Below, one piece after another: positions 34,970 to 44,041 of a stretch of DNA of 64,000 nt. The position numbers and the translations under genes are program-made. This DNA is from Nocardioides xinjiangensis (GTDB lineage: Bacteria > Actinomycetota > Actinomycetes > Propionibacteriales > Nocardioidaceae), in assembly GCF_017916455.1 (NCBI RefSeq), contig NZ_JAFMSY010000001.1:1843977-1907976 (forward strand), read 5' to 3'. The notes beneath the pieces were generated by a model. The model saw only the letters and a program-made list of their open reading frames with translations, was not told where the DNA came from and did no database searches. The first letter of the stretch is position 1; each line of letters starts with the position of its first letter.

Positions 34970-35362
34970 ATGCTCGACGTGCTCGCCGTGGTCCTCGCCG
35001 CCGTCGCCTGCGTGCTCGCCGCGCTGGCCCTCCGACGTACGGCCCCCCGCTCCGCCGGGGAGGGGGTCGACGCGCTGCCCGAGGACGTGCACGGCCTGCG
35101 CCAGGAGGTCGCGGCCCTCAAGGCGGAGAACGCCGACGCGCTGCGGCACCTGTCGGTGGTGCGGTACGACGCCTTCGGCGACGTCGGCGGGCACCTGAGC
35201 TGGAGCCTGGCGGTGCTCGACGACGCGGGGCACGGCGTCGTGCTGACGTCGATCCACGGCCGCAGCGAGGCCCGGACGTACGCCAAGTCGATCTCCTCCT
35301 GGTCGTGCGAGCAGCAGCTCTCGCCCGAGGAGGAGGAGGCGATCGAGCACGCGCGTGCCTGA
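34970..35362 (+). CDS. DUF4446-family membrane-anchored protein
   Basis: The 130-residue protein has one N-terminal membrane helix (about 1-20), a short coiled region and the DUF4446 core VVRYDAFGDVGGHLSWSLAVLD. Function is unknown; relatives in Firmicutes are often near chromosome-partitioning genes. TAGGGT at 34958-34963 is six bases before the ATG. The protein ends in a run of glutamates (SPEEEEAIEHARA). Confidence 0.85.
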   Translation: MLDVLAVVLAAVACVLAALALRRTAPRSAGEGVDALPEDVHGLRQEVAALKAENADALRHLSVVRYDAFGDVGGHLSWSLAVLDDAGHGVVLTSIHGRSEARTYAKSISSWSCEQQLSPEEEEAIEHARA

Positions 35363-35427
35363 GGTCATCCCCGCAGCCGAGCGCGAGCGGTGGTGAGCAC
35401 CCAGGTGCCTGAGGCCATCTGCCGAGG

Positions 35428-37002
35428 TCAGCGCGGGACGCGGACCAACAGCCGCCCGTGGATGCACTCCATCCGCAGCTCGCGGCCCTCGCCGATGGAG
35501 TCACCGTCGAGCTGGCGGGGGGTGTCGGCGGAGGCCCTGATCCGCACGCGCGTGCCGGTGCGGCGGTCGAGCGTCTCGTCGACGACGGGGCTCTTGCGCA
35601 GCACCCGCATGGCCACCGTGATCCACGACAGGAACTGCCGGGGATGGATGATCACCACGTCGAGGATGCCGTCGTCGATCGTGGCGTCCGGCAGCAGCGG
35701 CATCCCGGCCTGGAGGAAGCCGACGTTGCCCACGACGACCGTGCGGGCGCGGTGGACGGTGGGCTCGCCGTCGTCGATCTGGATCTCGACCTTCACCGCG
35801 GGGAACATCAGCGACTTGAGGCCGGAGACGACGTAGGCGATCCAGCCGATCCGCTTCTTGATGTCCTCGTTGACGCCCTCCATGATCGCGGCGTCGAACC
35901 CCATGCCGGCCATCACCATGAAGTGGGTGTCCTCGATGCCGTCGCCGCCCACCTCGACGAGGTCGATCGCCCGGTCCTGGCCGTTGAGGGCGACGTCGAT
36001 GGCCGAGCGCAGGTAGAGCGGGATGCCGAGGTTGCGCGCCAGCAGGTTGCCGGTGCCGGCGGGGATGATGCCGACCGGGATGCCCGTGCCCGCGAGCTCG
36101 GCGCACACCTCGCGCACCGTGCCGTCGCCGCCGCAGACGATGACGAGGTCGGCGCCCGAGACGGCGGCCTGCTCGGCCATGCCGGTGCCGGGGTCCTCGA
36201 TCGTCGTGTACTGCCAGGTCGGCTCGGACCAGCCGGACTCCCTGGCCATCGCGCTCACGATGGAGCGGAACTGGCCGACGTCCTCCACCTTCACCGGGTT
36301 GAGGATCACGGCCAGCCGCCTCGCCGAGGCGTACACCTGGGGCAGCGGCTCCGCCTTGGCCGCGATCGAGCGCGGGCGCGGGTCGATGAACGCGAGCGCG
36401 AGCAGGAAGATGCCGACCCCGACGAGCGAGCCGCCGATCACGTCGCTGGGGAAGTGGCGTCCGAGCAGCACCCGGTCCAGGCACACCAGCAACCACCACG
36501 CGACGACGAGCGCGATCCCGACGCGACGGACGTTCGCGCGGCGTACGAAGAGCACGAGCAGCATCACCAGGATGGAGGCGAACGCGGCCGACGAGGTCGC
36601 GTGGCCCGACGGGAAGCTGTGGTTGGTGTGGAGCCCGAGGGTGTCCTGCCAGTCCGGCCGGTCCCGGCCGAGCCAGGTCTTCAGGCCGGTGGTCGCCAGC
36701 GACGTCGCGAGCATCACCACCGCGGCGAGGAGCGCGGCCCACCTGTGGCGGCGCAGGAACAGCACCCCGACCAGCACGACGGTGAGGATCGTCATCCCGA
36801 CGGTGCCGAACGCCGCCTCCACCCCCCGCAGCACGTCGACGAGCAGCGGGAGGTCGTCGGCCCAGTCCTCCAGGCGCCGGCCGCCGACGTCGAAGGAGTC
36901 CAGCGGCGCCCGGTCCCGGGTCACGAGGTAGCCCAGCACGGCGAACAGCGCTGCGGCCACGACCGCGCCGGTGAGCGAGCGGGTGCGGAGGACGGGAGTC
37001 AC
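35428..37002 (-). CDS. Fused PAP2 phosphatase and diacylglycerol kinase
   Basis: The 524-residue protein joins two lipid enzymes. The N-terminal membrane half has PAP2 motifs KTWLGRDRP, PSGHAT and RVLLGRHFPSD. The C-terminal half is a lipid kinase with GGDGTVREV and GIIPAGTGNLLARNLGIP. One half removes phosphate from lipid phosphates and the other adds phosphate to diacylglycerol-type lipids, so the fusion may recycle lipid carriers. GTG at 37002 is preferred: CATACT (minus strand, 37009-37014) is six bases upstream. It diverges from serS. Confidence 0.9.
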   Translation of the reverse strand: MTPVLRTRSLTGAVVAAALFAVLGYLVTRDRAPLDSFDVGGRRLEDWADDLPLLVDVLRGVEAAFGTVGMTILTVVLVGVLFLRRHRWAALLAAVVMLATSLATTGLKTWLGRDRPDWQDTLGLHTNHSFPSGHATSSAAFASILVMLLVLFVRRANVRRVGIALVVAWWLLVCLDRVLLGRHFPSDVIGGSLVGVGIFLLALAFIDPRPRSIAAKAEPLPQVYASARRLAVILNPVKVEDVGQFRSIVSAMARESGWSEPTWQYTTIEDPGTGMAEQAAVSGADLVIVCGGDGTVREVCAELAGTGIPVGIIPAGTGNLLARNLGIPLYLRSAIDVALNGQDRAIDLVEVGGDGIEDTHFMVMAGMGFDAAIMEGVNEDIKKRIGWIAYVVSGLKSLMFPAVKVEIQIDDGEPTVHRARTVVVGNVGFLQAGMPLLPDATIDDGILDVVIIHPRQFLSWITVAMRVLRKSPVVDETLDRRTGTRVRIRASADTPRQLDGDSIGEGRELRMECIHGRLLVRVPR

Positions 37003-37061
37003 CCGCGAAGTATGCCCAAACCGGTTCGTGGGCCCCACGCCGCTCCGGATAGCCTTCCGAT

Positions 37062-38327
37062 GTGATCGACCCTCGCCTGCTCCGTGACGACCCCGACCGC
37101 GTACGCGCCGCCCAGGCCAAGCGGGGGCTGTCCGACGACGTGGTCGACCGGGCGCTGGAGGCAGACGCCGCCCGCCGCCGGGCCATCGCCGACTTCGAGG
37201 CCAAGCGCGCCGAGCAGAAGGCCAGCGGCGCGCTCGTCGCGAAGGCGCAGGGCGAGGAGAAGCAGGCCCTCCTCGCGCAGGTCAAGGAGCTCGCCGCGAG
37301 CGTGAAGGAGGCCGAGGCGACCCGCAGCGCCGCCGAGGCGGCGTGGGACGACGCCATCAAGGCGATCCCCAACCCCGCGGCGGACGAGACGCCCGCCGGC
37401 GGCGAGGACGACTTCGTCGTGCTCGAGCACGTCGGCACCCCCCGCGAGTTCGACTTCGAGCCCCGCGACCACATCGAGCTCGGCAAGCTGCTCGGCGCGA
37501 TCGACCTCGAGCGCGGCGCCAAGGTCAGTGGCTCCCGCTTCTACTTCCTCACCGGCGTCGGCGCGCAGCTCGAGCTCGCGCTCGTCAACATGGCGATGGA
37601 CCAGGCCCGCAACGCCGGCTTCACGCAGGTGATCGCCCCGTCGCTGGTCAAGCCACGCGCGATGGAGGGCACCGGCTTCCTGGGCCAGGCCGCCGACGAC
37701 GTTTACCGCATCGAGGGCGAGGACCTCTACCTCGTGGGCACGAGCGAGGTCGCGATGGCGGCCTACCACTCCGAGGAGATCCTCGACGCCGCCACGCTGC
37801 CGCGCCGCTACGCCGCCTTCAGCCCGTGCTTCCGCAAGGAGGCCGGCAGCCACGGCAAGGACACCCGCGGCATCATCCGGGTGCACTGGTTCGACAAGGT
37901 CGAGATGTTCGTGCACACGACCGTCGAGGAGTCGTACGCCGAGCACGAGCGGCTGCTGGCCTGGGAGAAGGAGTTCCTCGACAAGCTCGAGCTGGCCTAC
38001 CGCGTGATCGACGTGGCCGCCGGCGACCTCGGCCTGTCGGCGCAGCGCAAGTTCGACTGCGAGGCGTGGATCCCCACCCAGGGCAAGTACCGGGAGCTCA
38101 CCTCGACCTCCAACTGCACCGACTTCCAGTCCCGCCGCCTCGACATCCGCACCCGCAAGGACGGCCAGACCGTCCCGGTCGCGACGCTCAACGGCACCCT
38201 GACCGCGATCACCCGCGCCATCGTCGCGGTCCTGGAGACCCACCAGAACGAGGACGGGTCCGTGACCGTGCCGCAGGCGCTGCGTCCCTACCTCGGCGGC
38301 CTGGAAGTGCTGAAGACCGTTGGCTGA
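37062..38327 (+). CDS. serS: Seryl-tRNA synthetase
   Basis: The 421-residue class II enzyme has the long N-terminal coiled-coil arm that grips tRNA-Ser (about 30-100, rich in Ala/Glu/Lys), motif 2 around [20 protein letters not shown] and motif 3 at [17 protein letters not shown]. It charges tRNA-Ser. The GTG start follows TAGCCT (37050-37055) by six bases. Two HAD phosphatase genes follow, the first overlapping the serS stop by eight bases. Confidence 0.97.
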   Translation: MIDPRLLRDDPDRVRAAQAKRGLSDDVVDRALEADAARRRAIADFEAKRAEQKASGALVAKAQGEEKQALLAQVKELAASVKEAEATRSAAEAAWDDAIKAIPNPAADETPAGGEDDFVVLEHVGTPREFDFEPRDHIELGKLLGAIDLERGAKVSGSRFYFLTGVGAQLELALVNMAMDQARNAGFTQVIAPSLVKPRAMEGTGFLGQAADDVYRIEGEDLYLVGTSEVAMAAYHSEEILDAATLPRRYAAFSPCFRKEAGSHGKDTRGIIRVHWFDKVEMFVHTTVEESYAEHERLLAWEKEFLDKLELAYRVIDVAAGDLGLSAQRKFDCEAWIPTQGKYRELTSTSNCTDFQSRRLDIRTRKDGQTVPVATLNGTLTAITRAIVAVLETHQNEDGSVTVPQALRPYLGGLEVLKTVG

Positions 38328-39159
38328 CTGGACCCCCAAGCTCGTCGCCCTCGACATCGACGGCACCCTCCTCTCCTGGGTCGACGGGCAGACGCACGAC
38401 TACGAGACGATCACCGAGCCGGTGCACGACGCGGTGCACCGTGCCCTCGACGCCGGCGCCCACATCGTGCTGGCCAGCGGTCGCTCGCCGCACGGCATGA
38501 CCGGCATCGCCGACCTGCTGCACATCCCGCGCGAGGACGCCGACCGGCTCTGGGTGGTGGCCTCCAACGGTGCCGTGGTCTTCCGCTACCCGCCGATGGA
38601 GGTCGTCCACGAGGAGACCTTCGACGCGGCGCCCGCCGTCGCGGCGGTGCTGGAGCACCACCCGCACGCGCTCGTCGCGGTGGAGGAACGCACGGTCGGC
38701 GGCTACCGCGTCAACCGGGTCTTTCCCGAGGGCGAGCTCTCCGGCGAGCAGCTGATCACCTCCGTCGACGACATCGTCGGCGAGCCGGTCAGCCGCGTGA
38801 TCATCCGCGACCCGGAGGCGACCGCGGAGGACTTTATCGAGCTCGCCGCCCGGCTCGGGCTGCACGGCACCGACTACGTCGTCGGCTGGACGGCGTGGAT
38901 GGACCTGTCCCCGGTCGGCGTCTCCAAGGCCTCCGGGCTCGAGCACGTCTGCGACAAGGTCGGCCTCGGCGCCGCGGACGTGCTGGCCATCGGTGACGGC
39001 CGCAACGACATCGAGATGCTGCGCTGGGCCGGTCGCGGGGTCGCGATGGGGCAGGCCGTCGAGGAGGTGCGGGCCGCCGCCGACGACGTGACCGCGCCGG
39101 TCCACGAGGACGGCGCCGCCGTCGAGATGTTCCGCTGGTTCCCGCCCGCCGGCGGCTGA
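38320..39159 (+). CDS. Cof-type HAD hydrolase, first copy
   Basis: The 279-residue protein has HAD motif [12 protein letters not shown], motif II ASGRS and motif [12 protein letters not shown], with a C2-type cap between. It should dephosphorylate a small phospho-compound such as a sugar or flavin phosphate. It probably starts at a TTG that overlaps the serS stop, so translation is likely coupled. The next gene is a related enzyme with the same architecture. Confidence 0.88.
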   Translation: MADWTPKLVALDIDGTLLSWVDGQTHDYETITEPVHDAVHRALDAGAHIVLASGRSPHGMTGIADLLHIPREDADRLWVVASNGAVVFRYPPMEVVHEETFDAAPAVAAVLEHHPHALVAVEERTVGGYRVNRVFPEGELSGEQLITSVDDIVGEPVSRVIIRDPEATAEDFIELAARLGLHGTDYVVGWTAWMDLSPVGVSKASGLEHVCDKVGLGAADVLAIGDGRNDIEMLRWAGRGVAMGQAVEEVRAAADDVTAPVHEDGAAVEMFRWFPPAGG

Positions 39160-39160
39160 G

Positions 39161-39985
39161 GTGGCGCCGGTCAGGCAGCCGCGCCTCGTGGCGACCGACC
39201 TCGACGGGACCCTGCTGCACTCCGATGGCACCGTCACGGCGCGGACCCGCGCCGTCCTCGACGAGCTCGACGCCGCCGGGGTGCCGGTCGTCTTCACCAC
39301 CGGCCGCCCCATCCGCTGGATGGAGGAGCTGTGGGACGCGGTCGGCGGCCACGGCCTGGCCATCTGCAGCAACGGCGGGATCGTGTACGACGTCGCGCGC
39401 CGGGAGGTGCGCACCGCACGCACCATCCCGGCCGACGTGCTGGTCGAGGTCGCCGCCCTGCTGCGCAGGGAGGTGCCGGGGACCGTCTTCGCGCTGGAGC
39501 GCACGACCGGCTTCGCGAAGGAGCCCGGCTTCCTGCCGCGGCTCACGGTGAACCTCACGTCCGACGTCGACGAGGGGCCGCTGGAGGAGCTCGTCGACGA
39601 CACCGTGGTCAAGCTGCTGGCCCGGCACGAGGAGCACGAGCCCGAGCCCTACTGGCACCGGGTCGCCGAGGTCGTCGGTGCGCAGGTCGTGACGACGTGG
39701 TCGTCGGTGGGCACCCTCGTCGAGATCAGCGCCGCCGGCGTCACCAAGGCCACCACGCTGGCCACGATCGCGGCCGAGATGGGGCTCGGGCCCGACGAGG
39801 TGGTCGCGTTCGGCGACATGCCCAACGACCTGGCGATGCTGGAGTGGGCCGGCACGTCCTACGCCATGGCCAACGGCCACCCGACGGTCCGCGAGCTCGC
39901 CGACCACGTCGCTCCGGCGAACGACGAGGACGGCGTGGCCGCCGTGCTGACGGACCTCTTCGGCCTGTCCGGCCGGTCTCGGTAG
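39161..39985 (+). CDS. Cof-type HAD hydrolase, second copy
   Basis: The 274-residue protein is a divergent tandem paralogue of the previous gene: motif I LVATDLDGTLLHS, motif II TTGRP, motif IV FGDMPNDLAMLEWAG. The GTG start is one base after the upstream stop. Its TAG stop codon is also the first half of the TAGGCT -10 box of the following gene. The substrate is unknown. Confidence 0.88.
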   Translation: MAPVRQPRLVATDLDGTLLHSDGTVTARTRAVLDELDAAGVPVVFTTGRPIRWMEELWDAVGGHGLAICSNGGIVYDVARREVRTARTIPADVLVEVAALLRREVPGTVFALERTTGFAKEPGFLPRLTVNLTSDVDEGPLEELVDDTVVKLLARHEEHEPEPYWHRVAEVVGAQVVTTWSSVGTLVEISAAGVTKATTLATIAAEMGLGPDEVVAFGDMPNDLAMLEWAGTSYAMANGHPTVRELADHVAPANDEDGVAAVLTDLFGLSGRSR

Positions 39986-39995
39986 GCTGCCCGCC

Positions 39996-40568
39996 ATGCT
40001 CCGCACCGCCCGGCTCGCCGCCGCACTCCTGCTCGCGTGCCTTGGGCTGGTCGTCACGGTCAGCGCCCCGGCCTCGGCCGCCTGCTCCTGCCGGGAGGGC
40101 ACGCTCGAGCGGCAGGCCGCCCGCGCCGACGCCGTGTTCGTCGGCACCGTCGAGGCAGTCGAGGCGGCCGGCAACGACTGGACCTACGACATCACCGCGT
40201 CCCGCGCCTACAAGGGCGTCCCCGAGCGCTCCACGCAGGTCTTCTCCGCCGGAGGCAGGAACGCCTGCGGCCTCGGCGAGCTCGCCGTCGGCACCGACTA
40301 CCTGTTCCTCGCGACCGGCGAGGCGGCGCCCTACGACGCCGACAGGTGCGGCGGCACCGCCGAGCGGACCGACGCCAAGGTGCAGCGGATCGAGCGGATC
40401 CTCGGCGCCGGCACCTCGATCGAGCCGCCCCCGCCGCCGACGGCCGAGCTCACCCGGGTCGAGGACTCGCCGCCGGCCGGCTTCGCGCGCACGGCGGCTC
40501 CCGGCGCGGCGGCCGTGCTCATCGGCCTCCTCGGCCTGGTCGTCGTACGCCGCCTCGCCCGCCGCTGA
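39996..40568 (+). CDS. Secreted, membrane-anchored NTR/TIMP-like protein
   Basis: The 190-residue protein has a signal peptide ending ASA, a mature domain starting ACSCREG, and a C-terminal membrane helix followed by RRLARR. The CxC start, ADAVFVGTVEAVE and the later cysteines resemble the NTR/TIMP-like fold seen in bacterial secreted proteins. A Pro-rich linker (PPPPPT) precedes the anchor. It should face the outside of the cell. Function is unknown. TAGGCT at 39983-39988 is seven bases before the ATG. Confidence 0.75.
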   Translation: MLRTARLAAALLLACLGLVVTVSAPASAACSCREGTLERQAARADAVFVGTVEAVEAAGNDWTYDITASRAYKGVPERSTQVFSAGGRNACGLGELAVGTDYLFLATGEAAPYDADRCGGTAERTDAKVQRIERILGAGTSIEPPPPPTAELTRVEDSPPAGFARTAAPGAAAVLIGLLGLVVVRRLARR

Positions 40569-40572
40569 TCCC

Positions 40573-40603
40573 CGGCGGTCCACCGCCCCGGCCGCGGCCG
40601 GGG
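40573..40603. terminator. Double hairpin between convergent genes
   Basis: GGCGGT-CC-ACCGCC is followed at once by a perfect 18-base palindrome, CCCCGGCCGCGGCCGGGG (40586-40603). It lies between the ends of the NTR-like and bpa genes and could stop transcription from both sides. Confidence 0.7.
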
Positions 40604-40610
40604 ACCCCGG

Positions 40611-41237
40611 TCAGAGGTACATGCCTCCGGAGTGACCGCCCTGCTCGCCGGGGGCGTCGGAGGTCGGCATGGTGGGCATCCCGGTCGGCTGCTGCTGTCG
40701 CCCGCCGTGGCCGGCCGCGGGGAGGGCGCGGCGGATCTGCTCGAGCTGCGCGCGCGAGGCCATCTGCTGGGCGTAGATCGCGGTCTGGATGCCGTGGAAG
40801 AGGCCCTCGAGCCATCCGACGAGCTGCGCCTGCGCGATCCGCAGCTCGCCCTCGGACGGCGTGCCGCCCTCGGTGAACGGCAGGGACAGCCGCTGGAGCT
40901 CGTCCACCAGCTCCGGGGCGAGGCCGGACTCCAGCTCGGCGATCGAGGCGGCGTGGATCTCCTTGAGGCGCTGGCGGCTGGCCTCGTCGAGCGGTGCCGC
41001 CTTCACCTCGTCGAGCAGCTGACGGATCATGCTGCCGATGCGCATCACCTTGGCCGGCTGCTCGACGAGCTCGGTGACGTGCCGCTCCCGCTCGCCGTCG
41101 TCGTCGGAGGCTTGGGACATCTCCGGGAGCGCGCTGGCGGGGATCGTCCCGATGGGCTGGCCGTCGGGTCCGATCACCACGACCTGGTCCTCGCCCTGGG
41201 AGCGGCTGGCGGACTCCGGCTGCTGCTGCTCGGTCAT
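40611..41237 (-). CDS. bpa: Bacterial proteasome activator (Bpa/PafE, DUF2587)
   Basis: The 208-residue protein matches Bpa: a variable start, the VVVIGPDGQPIG segment, a four-helix core (IRQLLDEVKAAPLDEASRQR, then AQLVGWLEGLFHGIQTA) and a C-terminal tail ending GMYL. The usual GQYL-like end docks into the 20S proteasome to open its gate without ATP, so the core proteasome can degrade unfolded proteins. ATG at 41237 is chosen because TAGGGT (minus strand, 41245-41250) is seven bases upstream. The tail is Gly/Gln/Pro-rich and flexible. Confidence 0.92.
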   Translation of the reverse strand: MTEQQQPESASRSQGEDQVVVIGPDGQPIGTIPASALPEMSQASDDDGERERHVTELVEQPAKVMRIGSMIRQLLDEVKAAPLDEASRQRLKEIHAASIAELESGLAPELVDELQRLSLPFTEGGTPSEGELRIAQAQLVGWLEGLFHGIQTAIYAQQMASRAQLEQIRRALPAAGHGGRQQQPTGMPTMPTSDAPGEQGGHSGGMYL

Positions 41238-41267
41238 GCGGCCCACCCTAGTCCGGGGGTGGGGAGG

Positions 41268-42236
41268 TCAGAGCGTGAGGACGATCTTCCCGGCGCGGCC
41301 GCCGTCCTCCATCAGCTGGTGGGCGCGGGCGACGTCGTCGAGGGGCATGGTGGCCTCCACGATGGGCCGCACCCGGCCCGAGGCGACGAGCGGCCACACG
41401 TTCTCCACGACCCCGCAGCAGATGGCGGCCTTCTCCGCGCGCGGCCTCGCTCGCAGCGACGTCGCCGTGACGGACGCCCGCCTGCGCAGCAGCGCGTTGA
41501 TGTCGAGCTCGCCCTTGGTGCCGCCCTGGAACCCGATGACCACGAGGCGCCCGTTGGTGGCCAGCGCGGAGACGTTGCGGGCGAGGTACGCGGCGCCCAT
41601 GTTGTCGAGGATGACGTCGGCGCCGCCCGCCTGCTTCAGCACCTCGACGAAGTCCTCCTCGCGGTAGTCGATGGCGTGCGAGGCGCCGAGCGAGCGGCAC
41701 AGCTCCAGCTTCTCCGGCGAGCCGGCGGTCGTGAACACCTCGGCGCCGCGGGCCGCGGCCACCTGGATCGCCATCGTGCCGATGCCCCCGGCGCCCCCGT
41801 GGACGAGGAAGCGCTCGCCGCGGGCGAGGTGCGCGGTCATGAACACGTTGGACCACACGGTCGCCGCGACCTCGGGCAGGCAGGCCGCCTCGACGAGCGG
41901 GACGCCGGCGGGGACCGGCATGACCTGGCCGACCGGCACGACCACCCGGGCGGCGTACCCCCCGCCGGCGAGCAGCGCGCACACCTCGTCGCCCACCGAC
42001 CAGCCCCCGACGCCCTCGCCGAGCTCGGCGACGCGACCGCTGCACTCCAGGCCGATCACCTCGGACTCGCCGTGCGGCGGCGGGTAGAAGCCGCGCCGCT
42101 GGAGGGTGTCGGCGCGGTTGACGGCGGTCGCCACCACGTCGATGAGCACCTCCCCGGCACCCGGACGCGGGTCGTCGACCTCGCCGACGGACAGGACCTC
42201 GGGGCCACCGGTGCCGGTGGCGACGACAGCGCGCAC
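41268..42236 (-). CDS. NAD(P)H-quinone oxidoreductase, zinc-independent MDR family
   Basis: The 322-residue protein has the medium-chain reductase layout: a GroES-like start (AVNRADTLQRRGFYPPP), and the nucleotide fold HGGAGGIGTMAIQVAAARGA. Zinc ligands are missing, which fits quinone oxidoreductase or the related TP53I3 type that produces semiquinone. It starts with GTG five bases after the DUF6457 gene and is probably co-transcribed with it. The physiological substrate is not clear. Confidence 0.9.
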   Translation of the reverse strand: MRAVVATGTGGPEVLSVGEVDDPRPGAGEVLIDVVATAVNRADTLQRRGFYPPPHGESEVIGLECSGRVAELGEGVGGWSVGDEVCALLAGGGYAARVVVPVGQVMPVPAGVPLVEAACLPEVAATVWSNVFMTAHLARGERFLVHGGAGGIGTMAIQVAAARGAEVFTTAGSPEKLELCRSLGASHAIDYREEDFVEVLKQAGGADVILDNMGAAYLARNVSALATNGRLVVIGFQGGTKGELDINALLRRRASVTATSLRARPRAEKAAICCGVVENVWPLVASGRVRPIVEATMPLDDVARAHQLMEDGGRAGKIVLTL

Positions 42237-42240
42237 GCGA

Positions 42241-42564
42241 TCAGTCCTCGTAGAGGTCGTCGGAGTGGTCGACCGAGGAGTCGTCCGGCACGTCGTCGTC
42301 CACCTCGTCGAGGTCGCGCGCGGCGGCGGGCCGGTCCCAGCGCTCCGCGAGCTGCTGCGCACGGGCCGCGAGGCGCTCGACCGACTCGGGGTCCGCGTCG
42401 GTCGAGCCGGCGGCGAGGCCCAGCAGGTACGCCGTGATGGGGGCGGCCGTCTTCTGCACGTTCTGGGAGGCCGTCCTGGCCAGGTCGAGGATCAGACCCT
42501 CGTCGACCTCGGCCTCGACGTCGAGGACGTCGCTCAGCTCGTCGATCCAGTCGTGGAGGTTCAC
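42241..42564 (-). CDS. DUF6457-type small acidic protein
   Basis: The 107-residue protein starts VNLHDWIDELSDVLDVEAE and is helical, ending in an acidic tail (DDSSVDHSDDLYED). It fits the small protein often found beside MobA-like genes in actinobacteria, as here. Function is unknown, perhaps linked to molybdenum cofactor assembly. GTG at 42564 is preferred because GACATT (minus strand, 42571-42576) is six bases upstream. The frame remains open a further 12 codons upstream. Confidence 0.78.
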   Translation of the reverse strand: MNLHDWIDELSDVLDVEAEVDEGLILDLARTASQNVQKTAAPITAYLLGLAAGSTDADPESVERLAARAQQLAERWDRPAAARDLDEVDDDVPDDSSVDHSDDLYED

Positions 42565-42649
42565 CCCACCAATGTCTCGCAACCCGACGGCACCCGGCAA
42601 GGAGCCGGACGCAGCAGGACGCTCGCACGCCTCGGACGGACCCTGTCCG

Positions 42650-43240
42650 CTAGCGACCCGTCCGGGAGCCGAGGTCGCGCAGGTCCGCCCACGAGTCGAT
42701 GTCGGCCGCCTCGTCGCCGACCGGGGCCACCCGCGCGAGGTCGAGCGGCGCGAGCAGCCGGTGCAGAGCCATCCCGTGTTGGCCCTCGAGGTCGGGGCGC
42801 ACCGCGTCGAGCCGCGCCGCGTCGAGGACCCCCGCGAGCTGCCGCCGGCCCGTGTCGTCGACGAGGAACGCGCCGTCGCGCCCGGCCGCGGCGTCGCGCA
42901 GCCGCCGCATCGTCGCGGGCGTGACCCGCGGCATGTCGACCGCGAGCACCCCGACGAGCCGCGGCCGGCGCAGGAGGGCGTCCACGCCGGTGAGCAGTCC
43001 GGCGACCGGGCCCCCGCGGGGCGGGTCCTCCCACACCGTCGTCACCGGCCGCTCGGTCCGGGCGCCCGGCGGCCCGACGACCACGACCTCCTCGGCGTCG
43101 AGGAACGCGTCCACGGCGTACGACAGCAGCGTCCGGCCGGCCAGCTCGATGCCCGCCTTGTCGATCCCGTCCATCCGCGCGGCGGTCCCGCCGGCGAGGA
43201 CGACGCCGCAGAAGCCGCCGGCGCCGGGGTCGAGGTCCAT
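42650..43240 (-). CDS. mobA: Molybdenum cofactor guanylyltransferase-like protein
   Basis: The 196-residue nucleotidyltransferase has the signature LAGGTAARMDGIDKAGIELAG near the start (usual form LAGG-x-S-x-RMG-x-DK) and the metal aspartate in VLAVDMPRVTP. It should attach GMP to molybdopterin. A GGAGG ribosome-binding site (43247-43251 on the minus strand) precedes the ATG. The GTP-binding loop is slightly non-standard (Thr for Ser, extra residue before DKA), so a different nucleotide or acceptor is possible. Confidence 0.85.
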   Translation of the reverse strand: MDLDPGAGGFCGVVLAGGTAARMDGIDKAGIELAGRTLLSYAVDAFLDAEEVVVVGPPGARTERPVTTVWEDPPRGGPVAGLLTGVDALLRRPRLVGVLAVDMPRVTPATMRRLRDAAAGRDGAFLVDDTGRRQLAGVLDAARLDAVRPDLEGQHGMALHRLLAPLDLARVAPVGDEAADIDSWADLRDLGSRTGR

Positions 43241-43265
43241 CCCCTCATCCTCCTACGCTGGGGTC

Positions 43266-44030
43266 ATGGCCGACCAGCTGCGGGTCCGCGTCCACCAGTG
43301 GGCGAGCGGGCTCGACCCCGCCGCGAACCGCGCCCGCCTCGCGGACCTGGCGCCCGGTGCCGACCTCGTCGTCCTCCCCGAGGCGTTCGCGCGCGACTTC
43401 GGAGAGGCCGGCTCCGACGTGAGCGCGTACGCCGAGCCGCTCGACGGCCGGTTCGTGCAGGGCCTCCAGCAGGCGGCGGAGGCGGCGTCGTGCACCGTGG
43501 TGGCCGGGATGTTCGAGGCCGCCGACGACCCGGCCCGGCCCTACAACACCCTCGTGGTCGCCGGCGCGGCCAGCGCGGCGTACCGCAAGATCCACCTCTA
43601 CGACTCCTTCGGCTACCGCGAGTCCGACCGGCTCACCGGCGGGCCGCTCGAGCCGGTCGTCGTCGAGGTCGCGGGATGGCGGGTCGGCCTCATGACCTGC
43701 TACGACCTGCGGTTCCCCGAGCTGGGCCGTCGGCTGGTCGACGCGGGCGCCGAGGTGCTCGTCGTGCCGGCCGCCTGGCTGCCGGGCGAGCGCAAGGTCA
43801 CCCACTGGCGGACGCTGCTCGCCGCGCGCGCCATCGAGAACACCTGCTTCGTGGTCGGCGCCGGCCAGCCGGAGCCGCGCTACAGCGGGCACTCCGCGGT
43901 CTACGGACCCCTCGGCGACACGCTCGCCGAGGCCAGCGGTGGGGAGGAGACGCTCGAGGTCGTCCTCGACCGTGCCGACCTCGACGGGGCCCGCCGCACC
44001 AATCCGTCGCTGGCCAACCGCCGGCTGTAA
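43266..44030 (+). CDS. Carbon-nitrogen hydrolase (nitrilase superfamily)
   Basis: The 254-residue enzyme has the Glu-Lys-Cys triad: E39 in VVLPEAFA, Lys in AYRKIHLYD and Cys in LMTCYDLRFPE. It resembles omega-amidase/Nit2-type or YafV-like amidases, which hydrolyse small amides such as deaminated glutathione. TACGCT at 43254-43259 is six bases before the ATG. It diverges from mobA and is followed by a membrane protein gene 11 bases away. Confidence 0.9.
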   Translation: MADQLRVRVHQWASGLDPAANRARLADLAPGADLVVLPEAFARDFGEAGSDVSAYAEPLDGRFVQGLQQAAEAASCTVVAGMFEAADDPARPYNTLVVAGAASAAYRKIHLYDSFGYRESDRLTGGPLEPVVVEVAGWRVGLMTCYDLRFPELGRRLVDAGAEVLVVPAAWLPGERKVTHWRTLLAARAIENTCFVVGAGQPEPRYSGHSAVYGPLGDTLAEASGGEETLEVVLDRADLDGARRTNPSLANRRL

Positions 44031-44041
44031 CCTCGTCCGAC

